A stretch of 64,000 bases of DNA from an uncultured Lachnospiraceae bacterium (GTDB lineage: Bacteria; Bacillota; Clostridia; Lachnospirales; Lachnospiraceae): assembly GCA_910577275.1 (NCBI GenBank), contig CAJTMW010000009.1, positions 50,653 through 114,652 on the forward strand, read 5' to 3'. The position numbers were made by a program, and so were the translations under genes. Shown here piece after piece: positions 36,382 through 45,589 of the stretch (positions are counted from its first letter, which is position 1; the number at the start of each line of letters is the position of its first letter). A model generated the notes under the pieces. The model was not told where the DNA came from. It worked only from the letters and a program-made list of their open reading frames with translations, and made no database searches.

Positions 36382-36858
36382 ATGAAAAAAGGAGTTATTT
36401 CAGTATTATCAACTATGCTGGGAGCAGCAGCCGGAGCAGCGGCAGTCAATACCTCTGCCAGTAAAAAAATAAAGAGAAAGGACGACGGATTAAAAAAGGT
36501 ACACGAGCTTTATATGGCCTTTGACCAGTGGTTACGTATCCGTCAGGAGGGTAAGACGCTGGTAGAGTACTTTCATGACCATGATTACAAAACAGTTGCA
36601 ATTTATGGAATGAAGGAATTGGGCGAGCATCTGTACGAGGAACTGAAAGATTCGGATGTTGAGGTTCGTTATGTTATTGATAAGAATGCAGATGCAATCT
36701 ATGCGGATGTGGATGTTGTAACTCCGGATGAAGAATTAGAGCCTGTGGATGTGATTGTTGTGACCGCCATTTACTATTTCGATGAAATTGAAGATATGCT
36801 GAATGAAAAGGTGGATTATCCGGTCGTTTCTTTGGAAGATATTTTGTATGAAATGTAA
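36382..36858 (+). CDS. Membrane-anchored stand-alone Rossmann-like protein
   Basis: 158 aa. The N-terminus VISVLSTMLGAAAGAAAV is a small hydrophobic, Ala/Gly-rich segment that may anchor it to the membrane, followed by a basic stretch (SKKIKRK), which fits an N-out, C-in topology. Residues about 68-150 are the recurring module (KTVAIYGMKELGEHLYEEL, YVIDKNADAI). There is no catalytic domain. If the modules interact, this protein could tether the fused enzymes to the membrane; that is speculation. RBS AAAGTGAGG; overlaps the next gene by 11 bp. Confidence 0.6.
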   Translation: MKKGVISVLSTMLGAAAGAAAVNTSASKKIKRKDDGLKKVHELYMAFDQWLRIRQEGKTLVEYFHDHDYKTVAIYGMKELGEHLYEELKDSDVEVRYVIDKNADAIYADVDVVTPDEELEPVDVIVVTAIYYFDEIEDMLNEKVDYPVVSLEDILYEM

Positions 36859-38056
36859 AATGATTATTTTCGGAAGTGGAAAAATAGGACAGGAAGCGCT
36901 TGGCTTTTTTGGCGCGGAGAATGTGGAATGTTTTTGTGATAACAATCTTAAACTGGCAGGGAAAGTGCGGTGTGGAAAGACAATTATCTCTTTCAGTGAG
37001 CTTAAGCAAAAATATAGTAGCAACATTATTGTGATTGCTGTGGATGAGTCTGATTCCTATGATATTGCAGAACAATGTCAGGAAAATGGAATACAGGATT
37101 ATGTATTTTACGGATTTATGCGTGAAAAGTTATCACAGTGGGATAGCAGGCAACTGTTTGAATTTATTGCGGCTCCTGAGAACAGGAGCCGTATAAGGGG
37201 AGATATCTGGCTTAAGAGAGTAAAGATATTGCAAAAGCAGGTTGATTATTTTAAAACTCATGCTGATATCCGGCATATGAAACCGGCCAGAGGGAGTCTC
37301 AGGAGCAGGCAGTTGGAATGCGTCAGGGTTTCCGCTGAGTTTTTTGAAAAAATCAGCGGATTGGGAATAAAGCCCATTTTATATGGCGGATGTTTATTAG
37401 GATATATCAGACACAATGGGTTTATTCCATGGGATGACGATATGGACTTTGCATTAATCAGAGATGAATATGAGAAACTGAAAGAATTTTGCAGAGAGTC
37501 TATTCAGGAGGAAAATAATTCTTGCAATGCTGTAAAAACGGTTGGAAACGGGAATACAGCAGATGGTCTGGAAGATTATTTCTGGAGTAATAAATATAAT
37601 TATTTTTGTGTTTATAAACAATTACCGGATGGCAGGCGGGTGTACATTGAATTTTTCTCGCTGGATTACTATGCGGAAGACCATCAATTTCAGGAATTGA
37701 AAGCGTATGCCGGAAATTACATAGAGGACTTGTCCAGATTGGCTTCAGATGGAGAAAAGGTAAAATATGTGGAAAGAGCGTTGGCAGAGAACGGACAGAA
37801 TGCTGTAAAAGAGAGCAAATCCCTTTTCTTTGGAATTGATAATATGGAATTTTTGATGCGGAGATATCCCAGGGAACGGCTTATACCAAAAGAAGTGGTG
37901 TTTCCTTTAAAAAGGATTTTGTTTGAAGAGGAGAAGTTCTGGGTGCCTAATGATGCAGAAGAACTGCTGAAATATGAATATTGGGATATTTGGAACTTCC
38001 CTTGGGACGTGGGGCTGCAAAGGCACTGTGAGATTGATGAACAGGAAAATGAATAA
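36848..38056 (+). CDS. LicD-family phosphotransferase with N-terminal Rossmann-like module
   Basis: 402 aa from the ATG at 36848, which follows GGAAG and starts the module cleanly; an ATG at 36803 would run through the previous gene. Residues 5-95 are the module (MIIFGSGKIGQEALGFF, CFCDNN). The LicD core has YGGCLLGYIRHNGFIPWDDD with the catalytic WDDD at 195-198. LicD proteins transfer phosphocholine or polyol-phosphate from a CDP donor onto a sugar; human FKTN and FKRP use CDP-ribitol. CDP-polyol genes at 41561-43286 and 49292-51775 make a polyol donor likely. Confidence 0.78.
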   Translation: MKCKMIIFGSGKIGQEALGFFGAENVECFCDNNLKLAGKVRCGKTIISFSELKQKYSSNIIVIAVDESDSYDIAEQCQENGIQDYVFYGFMREKLSQWDSRQLFEFIAAPENRSRIRGDIWLKRVKILQKQVDYFKTHADIRHMKPARGSLRSRQLECVRVSAEFFEKISGLGIKPILYGGCLLGYIRHNGFIPWDDDMDFALIRDEYEKLKEFCRESIQEENNSCNAVKTVGNGNTADGLEDYFWSNKYNYFCVYKQLPDGRRVYIEFFSLDYYAEDHQFQELKAYAGNYIEDLSRLASDGEKVKYVERALAENGQNAVKESKSLFFGIDNMEFLMRRYPRERLIPKEVVFPLKRILFEEEKFWVPNDAEELLKYEYWDIWNFPWDVGLQRHCEIDEQENE

Positions 38057-38089
38057 AAGTTTTTTGCCGAACGCTTTTAAGGAGCAAAA

Positions 38090-39298
38090 ATGATTAATAT
38101 AGTAGTTTGGGGAGCCGGAAACAATTGTAAAATAGTTCTGGAAGCAATAAAAAAGGATAAATGTAATATTCTTGGAATAGTTGATTCTGACAGAAAACGT
38201 CAGAATCAGCCTTTTGATGACAATTTGATGATATATGCACCGGAAAAGCTGATTAACGATACTATTGATTATGTTGTCATATCTGTCTATTGGTATGAAG
38301 AAATTTCGCAAAAATGTCAGGAGATGGGAATCAGCAAAGATAAAATTATTGAATATTGGAAATTAGATAAGGAATATGAATTTATTGATATCAATACAAG
38401 AAAAATTTATGATTTGGAAAAAGAACTGGAAAAATGCAGGAGGCATTTAAGTAATATTCCATATGAACTTGGGATGAGACCTGGACCTCAAATATGGTCT
38501 GCAGAGAAACTGCTGGAACTGATAATAAAAGAAAAGAAATCTTTAACCAGGTTTGGGGATGGGGAGCTGGAAATCATGCAAAGGAGAGAACGTCCATGGT
38601 TTCAGAGGGTGGATATCAGACTGGCAGAGCGTTTGGAAGAAGTATTTCACAGCGAAGACGGGAGAGTGGTTATTGCATTGGCGGATGATTTTGGAAGCCT
38701 GGAGAAATATACAGAAAAAGCTGCGGATGCAATTCGCTTGTATCTGGATAACGGAACACGGGAAGCAGTAATGAAAGTAATAGATATGAACCGTATTTAT
38801 TATGATGCGTATGTGACAAGACCGTATATTATGTATAGAAATAAAAAATACGCAGAAAGAATATTCAAATTATTTAAGGAGATATGGAAAAAGCGAGATA
38901 TTTTATTAGTAGAAGGAAGTAATTCTTATATTGGGATAAGAAATGATTTGTTTAATGGGGCAGGAAGTATCAGACGAATTATTGCCCCATCCAGAAATGC
39001 TTATTCGGTATATCCTCAGATTCTGTCTTCGGTTAAGAGTAACATTACAGAAGATACACTGGTACTGGTAAGCCTTGGTCCGACAGCAAGCGTATTGGCT
39101 TATGACCTTGGGATAGAGGGAATACAGACGTTAGATATAGGGCAGTTGGATAATGAGTATGAATGGTTTTTAAAGGGGGCGGGAGACCGTGTTGCAATAG
39201 AGGGAAAGTGTGTGGCAGAGCTACGAGAATGTCATGAAGTGGAACTGATTGCAGATGAAGAATATGAACAACAGATTATCGAAAGAATTGAAACATAA
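38090..39298 (+). CDS. GT-D-fold glycosyltransferase (SP_1767/DUF1792-like) with N-terminal module
   Basis: 402 aa. Residues 1-90 are the recurring module (IVVWGAGNNCKIVLEAI, GIVDSDRK). The remainder contains LTRFGDGELEIM (RFGDGE at 154-159), the DxE motif of the GT-D family first described for streptococcal DUF1792 protein, followed by SLGPTASVLAYDLG. GT-D enzymes glucosylate glycans on serine-rich glycoproteins. Here it probably extends the local glycan. Its 3' end overlaps the next coding region. Confidence 0.75.
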   Translation: MINIVVWGAGNNCKIVLEAIKKDKCNILGIVDSDRKRQNQPFDDNLMIYAPEKLINDTIDYVVISVYWYEEISQKCQEMGISKDKIIEYWKLDKEYEFIDINTRKIYDLEKELEKCRRHLSNIPYELGMRPGPQIWSAEKLLELIIKEKKSLTRFGDGELEIMQRRERPWFQRVDIRLAERLEEVFHSEDGRVVIALADDFGSLEKYTEKAADAIRLYLDNGTREAVMKVIDMNRIYYDAYVTRPYIMYRNKKYAERIFKLFKEIWKKRDILLVEGSNSYIGIRNDLFNGAGSIRRIIAPSRNAYSVYPQILSSVKSNITEDTLVLVSLGPTASVLAYDLGIEGIQTLDIGQLDNEYEWFLKGAGDRVAIEGKCVAELRECHEVELIADEEYEQQIIERIET

Positions 39299-40382
39299 AA
39301 TTTCAATTATTACCGTGTGTTTAAACAGCGAGAGAACAATTGAGCAGACAATTCAAAGTGTTATCAGGCAGGACGATGAAAACTGTGAATACATTATTAT
39401 TGACGGCGGTTCTTCAGATAAAACACTGGATATTATCAATAAATACCAGGTAAATATATCGCGAGTAGTCAGCGAACCGGATGGCGGCATATATGATGCT
39501 ATGAATAAGGGGATATTACTGGCGACTGGTGAGATTATTGGCATCATCAATTCTGACGACTGGTATGAACCGGGAACGTTGGAAAAAGTGAGAAGCTGTT
39601 TTCAGGAAAACGATGCAGAAATCGTTTATGGAAGTATGAATATAGTGAATGAATCGGGCTTGGTAAAACGATTAGTTCCTACGGATATAAAGAAAATCAG
39701 GTACGAGATGGAGGTTCCTCATCCCACTGTATTTATTAAAAAAGAAATTTATGATAAGTATGGCTGTTTTTGCTCAAATTATAAAATTGCTTCTGACTAT
39801 GAATTGCTTTTGAGATTTTATACAAAGGGAGTAAAATTTGTCTGTATAAACGAAGTGCTGGCGAACTTCCGGTGCGGGGGAGTCAGTCAGAGGAGAGAAA
39901 GAGAGTGTATACTGGAAACAGTGGAAATCGCTGACGGTTATTTATATTGTATTCCGCCAACAGAAAAAGGATATTATGAAAATATTATTTTGCATAAGCG
40001 CAGGGTGATTAGTTATCTTGAAATAATGGATAACTACTCTTTTAGGATAATTGAATTTTTGGAGAAGAAATTTGGAAAAGAATTGAAAACAGATATTGCA
40101 ATATTCGGGGCCGGGGAGTGGGGTACAAAAACGTGTCTTGCGCTAGTGAAAAAAAACGTAGTTCCCAAGTTTTTTGTGGATAATAACGAGGAAAATTGGG
40201 GTAGAGAAAAATGTGGAATCAGAATTTTAAAACCGGACATTCTAAAGAGCTTTAAAGGCGTTTTGCTGATAGTGGTAAAGGATTTCAGCGCAGATATTTT
40301 GTCACAGATTAAGGAGATGAATAATCTGGAGATAAGCTGTATTACATGGGAAGATATAGCGGATGAATTGATATTGGAATAA
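39255..40382 (+). CDS. GT2 glycosyltransferase with C-terminal Rossmann-like module
   Basis: About 375 aa; the start is uncertain between ATG 39255 and ATG 39264 because both lie inside the previous gene and ribosome-binding sites are weak. The GT-A domain has ISIITVCLNSERTIEQTI, IDGGSSDKT, NSDDWY and ASDYELLLRF, typical of WcaA-like GT2 enzymes. Residues about 280-370 are the recurring module (DIAIFGAGEWGTKTCLAL, FFVDNNEENW), here at the C-terminus instead of the N-terminus. Confidence 0.78.
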   Translation: MKNMNNRLSKELKHKISIITVCLNSERTIEQTIQSVIRQDDENCEYIIIDGGSSDKTLDIINKYQVNISRVVSEPDGGIYDAMNKGILLATGEIIGIINSDDWYEPGTLEKVRSCFQENDAEIVYGSMNIVNESGLVKRLVPTDIKKIRYEMEVPHPTVFIKKEIYDKYGCFCSNYKIASDYELLLRFYTKGVKFVCINEVLANFRCGGVSQRRERECILETVEIADGYLYCIPPTEKGYYENIILHKRRVISYLEIMDNYSFRIIEFLEKKFGKELKTDIAIFGAGEWGTKTCLALVKKNVVPKFFVDNNEENWGREKCGIRILKPDILKSFKGVLLIVVKDFSADILSQIKEMNNLEISCITWEDIADELILE

Positions 40383-40400
40383 GAGCCGGGGGAATGCGTT

Positions 40401-41543
40401 GTGAATCGCTTGTGTATTTATGTAACCTATAATCGTCAATGCAAGATATGCGAATATGCAGGAAATGTTTTGAAATCTTTAAAGGAATGCTGTTCGAGGC
40501 TGTGCCTGGTTTGTAACTATGACAGTATAGAAGAAGGGAAGGAATATGCAGACGTTTATGCAGATGATATTTTCTGTCGGGAAAATAAAGGCTATGATTC
40601 AGGTGCCTATAAGGACGTGCTATGTGAGATTCTGGGCTGGGATGAGGTCAGGAAATATGATGAACTTATTTTAGCAAATGATTCCTTCTTCGGTTTTTTT
40701 TACCCGTTGCAAAATACATTTGATTTGATGGATAAGCAGAATTGTGATTTTTGGGGAATGACAGGTCAGATACCGGGAGAATTCAGCAATCCGACTTATA
40801 AGTTTGATGCGCATGTACATAGTTATTTTCTGGTATTTAAAAAAAAGGTTCTTAACAGTGGTATATTCAGAAGATTCTGGGAGGAGCTTGTGTATCCTGA
40901 AAATTTCAGGGAGGCAATTATAAATTTTGAAATTGGAATAAACACTTGTTTGAAAGAGCACGGATTTCAAGGGATATCATACATTGACATCTATGACATA
41001 AGGCTTAAGAAAAATGAAAATCCCTATTATAGTCGTATAGATGAGCTGATTGGAGATTACAGATTTCCTGTTATGAAAAAAAAGTGTGTTTTAATCAGGA
41101 ACGCTGGCTTTGGTGGTACATTAAATGTGCTTGATTATCTGAAAAAAAAGAATTTTTATCCGACAGACTGGATTTTAACATATCTGGAAAATCAGTTTTA
41201 TATTTCTGGGATAGGGGAAAATCCCTGTAACAGTCTGGAGATATTTTATAAGAAGCATTCCAACGTGTATATTTATGGAACCGGGGTATGCGGGAAGAAC
41301 CTTGCCCTGTATTTTGATTATAAGGGTTGGAATTATAAAGGATTTATTGTTACGGATTATACCTGCACAGATATGGATGCCATTGGCATTGACAGCGCAC
41401 AGATAACTGATAACACAGGGATTATTATATCTGTGATAAACAAAAAAGCGGCAGATGAAATAGCAGAGCATATAGGCGAAAGATGTAAAAGAAGCCAGCT
41501 TTTCTTTATTTCAGACTGTAACACAATAAAGCTGCCGGAGTGA
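40401..41543 (+). CDS. RgpF-like rhamnan-synthesis family protein with C-terminal module
   Basis: 380 aa, GTG start. NKGYDSGAYKDVLCEIL and ANDSFFGFFYPL are the two signatures of the rhamnan synthesis F family, which contains glycosyltransferase-like proteins of streptococcal rhamnose polymers. The last about 100 residues are the recurring module (NVYIYGTGVCGKNLALYF). The stop overlaps a possible GTG of the next gene, but the next gene's real start is 18 bp later. Confidence 0.72.
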   Translation: MNRLCIYVTYNRQCKICEYAGNVLKSLKECCSRLCLVCNYDSIEEGKEYADVYADDIFCRENKGYDSGAYKDVLCEILGWDEVRKYDELILANDSFFGFFYPLQNTFDLMDKQNCDFWGMTGQIPGEFSNPTYKFDAHVHSYFLVFKKKVLNSGIFRRFWEELVYPENFREAIINFEIGINTCLKEHGFQGISYIDIYDIRLKKNENPYYSRIDELIGDYRFPVMKKKCVLIRNAGFGGTLNVLDYLKKKNFYPTDWILTYLENQFYISGIGENPCNSLEIFYKKHSNVYIYGTGVCGKNLALYFDYKGWNYKGFIVTDYTCTDMDAIGIDSAQITDNTGIIISVINKKAADEIAEHIGERCKRSQLFFISDCNTIKLPE

Positions 41544-41560
41544 ATATGGGGGAAAGAAGT

Positions 41561-42274
41561 ATGAATATCGCAATGATTATAGCTGGAGGAAGCGGAAACC
41601 GTATGCATCAGGATATACCAAAGCAGTTCCTTACGGTAAATGAAAAGCCTGTGATAATATATACGTTGGAGGTTTTTCAGAGGCATCCATTGATAGAGGA
41701 AATTACGGTAGTGTGTATTGAAGGCTGGGAGCGGGTTCTCTGGGCTTATGTGAAACAGTTTAATCTAACAAAGGTGACTGCTGTGGTAAGAGGGGGAGAC
41801 TGTGGGCAGAATTCCATATACAAAGGACTTAAGGAAATAGAAAAAGGTCATAATCAGGAGGACATCGTTTTGATACATGACGCTATCCGGCCTCTGGTAT
41901 CAGAGGAAATTATATCGGATTGTATAAGCAAGACAATAGAGTATGGGTCAGCGATTGCATGCATTCCCTGTGCGGAAGCAATGCTGGTGACGGAGAATCA
42001 GTATAGTTCAGGGCGTATATTTAAGAGAGAAGAGCTGAAAAGGACACAGACGCCTCAGGGCTTTCGGTTAGGAAAGCTGCTAAAGGTGCATGAAAAGGCG
42101 CTGACGCTGGGCATTACGAATTCCACGGCATCATGTACGCTTATGATAGAAATGGGAGAGGAAGTTCATTTTTCCAAGGGTTCTGAAAAAAATTTGAAGC
42201 TGACAACGATAGAGGATATTGATATATTCAAGGCGCTTCTTCTGGCAAAGAGGGCGGAATGGCTTAAGGATTAA
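41561..42274 (+). CDS. IspD/TarI-like CDP-polyol cytidylyltransferase
   Basis: 237 aa from the ATG at 41561 behind GGGGGAAAG. MIIAGGSGNRMHQDIPKQF is the CTP-binding loop, LIHDAIRPLV the second motif and RTQTPQGFR the third. These motifs are shared by IspD of isoprenoid synthesis and by enzymes that activate polyol phosphates (ribitol, arabinitol, mannitol). The adjoining SDR gene and LicD gene favour a CDP-polyol role, as in pneumococcal abp1/abp2 or mnp1/mnp2 pairs. It is the first of two such genes in the window. Confidence 0.75.
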   Translation: MNIAMIIAGGSGNRMHQDIPKQFLTVNEKPVIIYTLEVFQRHPLIEEITVVCIEGWERVLWAYVKQFNLTKVTAVVRGGDCGQNSIYKGLKEIEKGHNQEDIVLIHDAIRPLVSEEIISDCISKTIEYGSAIACIPCAEAMLVTENQYSSGRIFKREELKRTQTPQGFRLGKLLKVHEKALTLGITNSTASCTLMIEMGEEVHFSKGSEKNLKLTTIEDIDIFKALLLAKRAEWLKD

Positions 42275-42278
42275 GATT

Positions 42279-43286
42279 ATGAAATATATGCAAAACAAAA
42301 TATACCATGCGGATGTTGAAATGGCGGTCATGCATACGGTCAGGTTTGAACTTTTTTTTCACAAGAAAGTGCTGGTTCTGGGAGCATCCGGCCTAATAGG
42401 TTCTTTTATTACAGACTGTTTTCTCTATGCCAATGAGAGTATGGGGGCGGGGATTACCGTATATGCCGTCAGCCGTGATATAGAGCAGTTAAAGAGGCGG
42501 TTTGAGGATAAAGGCGGGAAACGCCTGGAATTGGCGGAGGCTGATATTACTTCAATGAATTTTGAGGAAACCTTTGACTATATTATTCATGCCGCCGGCT
42601 ATGGTCATCCGGGAGCGTTCAGGGAAAACCCTGTAGAAGTGTTGCTGGCAAGTGTGGTTGGAACCTGGAAAGTATTAGAACTTGCGAAGCGTAAGGATGA
42701 CTGCCGTGTGCTTTATGTTTCTTCGGGAGAGGCGCAGGAGCAGATAAACCATTTGTCTGCCAGGGCAAGTTATCCGATGGGAAAACGGGCGGCGGAGACG
42801 CTTTGTGTTTCTTATGCAGCAGAGTATAGGTTGGATACGGTTATAGTAAGACCTTGCCATACCTTTGGCGCTTATGTTACAAAGAAGGATAACCGGGCGA
42901 CGGCGCAGTTTATCGGGGCGGCAGCCAGAGGTGAGGACATTGAGATGTATAGCACAGGAGAGCAGGTACGAAGCTTTGCTTATGTGGCAGACTGTGTATC
43001 AGGCATTCTGTCAGCCTTAGCCTGTGGAGAGTGTGGAACTGTATATGGTATATCTACTGGCGAAAGCTGTTCGGTAAGGGAGTTTGCAGAGAGGTGTGCA
43101 GAAGTGGGAAAATGCCGGGTAAAAATGCATATGCCGAATGATATTGAAAAAAAGGAAACTTCTCCAATCAGGCACCAGATTATAGATAATGAGGCATTAA
43201 GGAAGTTGGGATGGCGGTCTGCATTTTCCATATGGGATGGCATCAGCAGGTCAATACAAACAATTCACGAAATGGATAAGGAATAG
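42279..43286 (+). CDS. NAD-dependent epimerase/dehydrogenase-family SDR, probable CDP-polyol partner
   Basis: 335 aa from the ATG at 42279 after TTAAGGA. LVLGASGLIGSFITDCF is the cofactor loop, HAAGYGHP and YPMGKRAAE (YxxxK) the catalytic parts, and VRPCHTFG the substrate region. It starts 5 bp after the IspD-like gene. In several pneumococcal capsule types an IspD-like enzyme is paired with an SDR that reduces the sugar to arabinitol or mannitol; this pair looks analogous. A nucleotide-sugar 4-epimerase or decarboxylase is the alternative. Confidence 0.68.
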   Translation: MKYMQNKIYHADVEMAVMHTVRFELFFHKKVLVLGASGLIGSFITDCFLYANESMGAGITVYAVSRDIEQLKRRFEDKGGKRLELAEADITSMNFEETFDYIIHAAGYGHPGAFRENPVEVLLASVVGTWKVLELAKRKDDCRVLYVSSGEAQEQINHLSARASYPMGKRAAETLCVSYAAEYRLDTVIVRPCHTFGAYVTKKDNRATAQFIGAAARGEDIEMYSTGEQVRSFAYVADCVSGILSALACGECGTVYGISTGESCSVREFAERCAEVGKCRVKMHMPNDIEKKETSPIRHQIIDNEALRKLGWRSAFSIWDGISRSIQTIHEMDKE

Positions 43287-43287
43287 G

Positions 43288-44505
43288 ATGGAATCATATT
43301 ATATAAAAAGTATTATTGGGGAGCTTGCAAATGGCATTGAAGCTCTTATAAGAGAGCAAGTGATTGATAAAGAGAAAGGAGTGCTTTTATATGGCCTGGA
43401 CAGATATTCTTTTGCTATGCGGACTATCCTTTCTAATTTAGGTTACAGCAATATTGAAGGATATTTGTCGGACGATGAAGCATTGGTGGCTGGTCATAAA
43501 GCGGATATCAAAAACTTTGCCTGCAGATTTTTAAATCGGGAGACAGATATTATCCAAGTGTGGACATTAAATGAGAGGTTATTGCCTTTTGATGAGAATG
43601 CGATGATACTGCTGGCTTCAAAAGACTATGACAAGGAAAAGAGAAAGTTGGAAGACTTGGGATATAAGGAAAATATCCATTTCCATGTGGTATATGACTT
43701 TGAAGATAAGGAATTGGAGAGCTATTTTGCAGAAAAGCCTCAAATGTCAATGGATGAGGTGAAGCAGGCGGAAAAAGAGATACTTGCTTATGTAGATGAT
43801 ATGTGCAGGAGGCATGGATTAAGGTACTGGGTATGTGGAGGAACGCTCCTTGGTACAATTCGTCATAAAGGGTTTATCCCCTGGGATGATGATATCGATA
43901 TTTTCCTGCCATGGAAAGATTATCTGAAGTTGATTGAGATTTTTGAAGAGACAGCTCGTTTTAGTATGATGGGGTTTGGTACGGCAGCAGAGAATGACTT
44001 TCCCGACCCATTTGCCAAGGTTGTGGATAAAAGAGCAGTTATTCATGAAGATATAGGAACTCTCTGGAAAATCAACCATTTGTGGATTGATATCTTTCCT
44101 TTAGTAGGTCTTCCGGATGATGAGAGAGAGAGAGGGGCTTTTTTTGCCGGATATAAGGAATTAAACCGTCAGATATGGGAGGAATTTTACGCTACAAATG
44201 GTAAAACAGACGGCTTTTCCAAATGGTTTGCCAGACAAACAGAATACTTGTCAAAGTATGATTTTGATAAGGCTTCGTATGTGGGAGTTCTGGGAACCGC
44301 CTATGGGGAGAGAGATTGTACCGGCAGGGATGTATATAATGCTACAGTTAGGAAGCCTTTTGAGGATATTGAAGTGAATGTGGCAGCAGGATACCGGGAG
44401 TACCTTGATAATCTTTACGGAAACGACTGGATGAGGATTCCGGATGAGAATAAGAGGAAAACGCATCATAATATCCGTTTTTACTGGAAAAAAGCAGGTA
44501 GATAA
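43288..44505 (+). CDS. LicD-family phosphotransferase with N-terminal Rossmann-like module
   Basis: 405 aa from the ATG at 43288, two bases after the previous stop; upstream in-frame ATGs lie inside the neighbour. Residues about 30-130 are a divergent form of the recurring module (GVLLYGLDRYSFAMRTIL, YLSDDE). The LicD core follows with VCGGTLLGTIRHKGFIPW and then DDDIDIF, the metal-binding acidic group. It probably transfers a polyol-phosphate made by the adjacent IspD-like/SDR pair. This is the second LicD in the locus. Confidence 0.78.
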   Translation: MESYYIKSIIGELANGIEALIREQVIDKEKGVLLYGLDRYSFAMRTILSNLGYSNIEGYLSDDEALVAGHKADIKNFACRFLNRETDIIQVWTLNERLLPFDENAMILLASKDYDKEKRKLEDLGYKENIHFHVVYDFEDKELESYFAEKPQMSMDEVKQAEKEILAYVDDMCRRHGLRYWVCGGTLLGTIRHKGFIPWDDDIDIFLPWKDYLKLIEIFEETARFSMMGFGTAAENDFPDPFAKVVDKRAVIHEDIGTLWKINHLWIDIFPLVGLPDDERERGAFFAGYKELNRQIWEEFYATNGKTDGFSKWFARQTEYLSKYDFDKASYVGVLGTAYGERDCTGRDVYNATVRKPFEDIEVNVAAGYREYLDNLYGNDWMRIPDENKRKTHHNIRFYWKKAGR

Positions 44506-44551
44506 GTCGGTTACTTTTATAAAGATAGATATTAATGGAGGAAAGAAAAAT

Positions 44552-45577
44552 ATGAAGGCATTAATTTTTGGCGCAGGGGAGGCAACGAGGAGCTTTTTAC
44601 ATTTAGCTCCGGCGGCACGTAGAATTGAAGTGACAGGGATTGTTGATAACGACAGTACTAAATGGGGAAAGGCCTTTGAGGGGTATACGGTGGAACCGCC
44701 GGAAACTTTAAAGAATGGCGGCTGGGATAAGATTATCATCACACCTTATGCTCACGATATTATCAGGAGGCAGCTGGAGGGAGAATACGGCATAGCCGGA
44801 GAAAAAATAATCAGACCGGGAGATTTGATTGTTCCGGCGGAAGCAAACTTAGGTACGGTGCGTCTTAACTGCGATTATGACGAATGCTATGAACTGAGCG
44901 AGCTGTTGCCGGATAAGGTAATCTGTTCCAACCGCATGGAGGAATTTTATCTGAAGAAAAGTCACAGGGTTATGAATAAATGGTGGCATTATTTTGAGAT
45001 ATATGAGACTTTTTTGCATAAATATTTGAACAGCGAGGTCAGATTTCTTGAGATTGGCGTATTCCGCGGAGGCTCCATGCAGATGTGGCGGGATTATTTT
45101 GGGGAAAAGGCAACGATTGTGGGAATCGATATTGACGAAAAATGCAGGCAGTATGAGGAAGGAAATGTACATATCTGCATCGGGTCACAGGCGGATACAG
45201 ATTTTCTTAAGGAGGTTTCCGAAAAGTGGGGGCCTTTCGATGCGGTTCTGGATGACGGGAGTCATATGATGGAGCATCAGAAAGTTACCTTTGAAACGCT
45301 TTTCCCTCTGTTGAAGGAAGGCGGCATATACATGTGTGAGGACTGTCAGTGCTGCTATTCTCCGAGGTATGGAGGGGGTTATCTGAAAAAGGAATCCTTT
45401 ATGGAATACTGCAAAAGCTTTTTGGACTGTGTTAACAGCCAGTTTGTGGGACTGGATTATGCAGAACAGATGCCGTCTTACGCAGAGTATATAAAAGCAT
45501 GTCATTTCTATGATTCGATGGTGGTCGTAGAGAAAAAGCGCAGGGGGTATTCTTTCCTTACAGAGTTTGCGCAGTAG
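44552..45577 (+). CDS. SAM methyltransferase with N-terminal Rossmann-like module
   Basis: 341 aa from the ATG at 44552 behind a good GGAGGAAAG; an upstream in-frame ATG lies in the previous gene. Residues 1-100 are the recurring module (ALIFGAGEATRSFLHL, IVDNDSTKWG). The second half has FLEIGVFRGGSMQMW, VGIDIDEKC and LDDGSHMMEHQ, as in macrocin- and rhamnosyl-O-methyltransferase-like enzymes. It probably O-methylates a sugar. GC content is visibly higher than in the 15-35 kb region. Confidence 0.78.
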   Translation: MKALIFGAGEATRSFLHLAPAARRIEVTGIVDNDSTKWGKAFEGYTVEPPETLKNGGWDKIIITPYAHDIIRRQLEGEYGIAGEKIIRPGDLIVPAEANLGTVRLNCDYDECYELSELLPDKVICSNRMEEFYLKKSHRVMNKWWHYFEIYETFLHKYLNSEVRFLEIGVFRGGSMQMWRDYFGEKATIVGIDIDEKCRQYEEGNVHICIGSQADTDFLKEVSEKWGPFDAVLDDGSHMMEHQKVTFETLFPLLKEGGIYMCEDCQCCYSPRYGGGYLKKESFMEYCKSFLDCVNSQFVGLDYAEQMPSYAEYIKACHFYDSMVVVEKKRRGYSFLTEFAQ

Positions 45578-45589
45578 GGGAGAGAAAGG

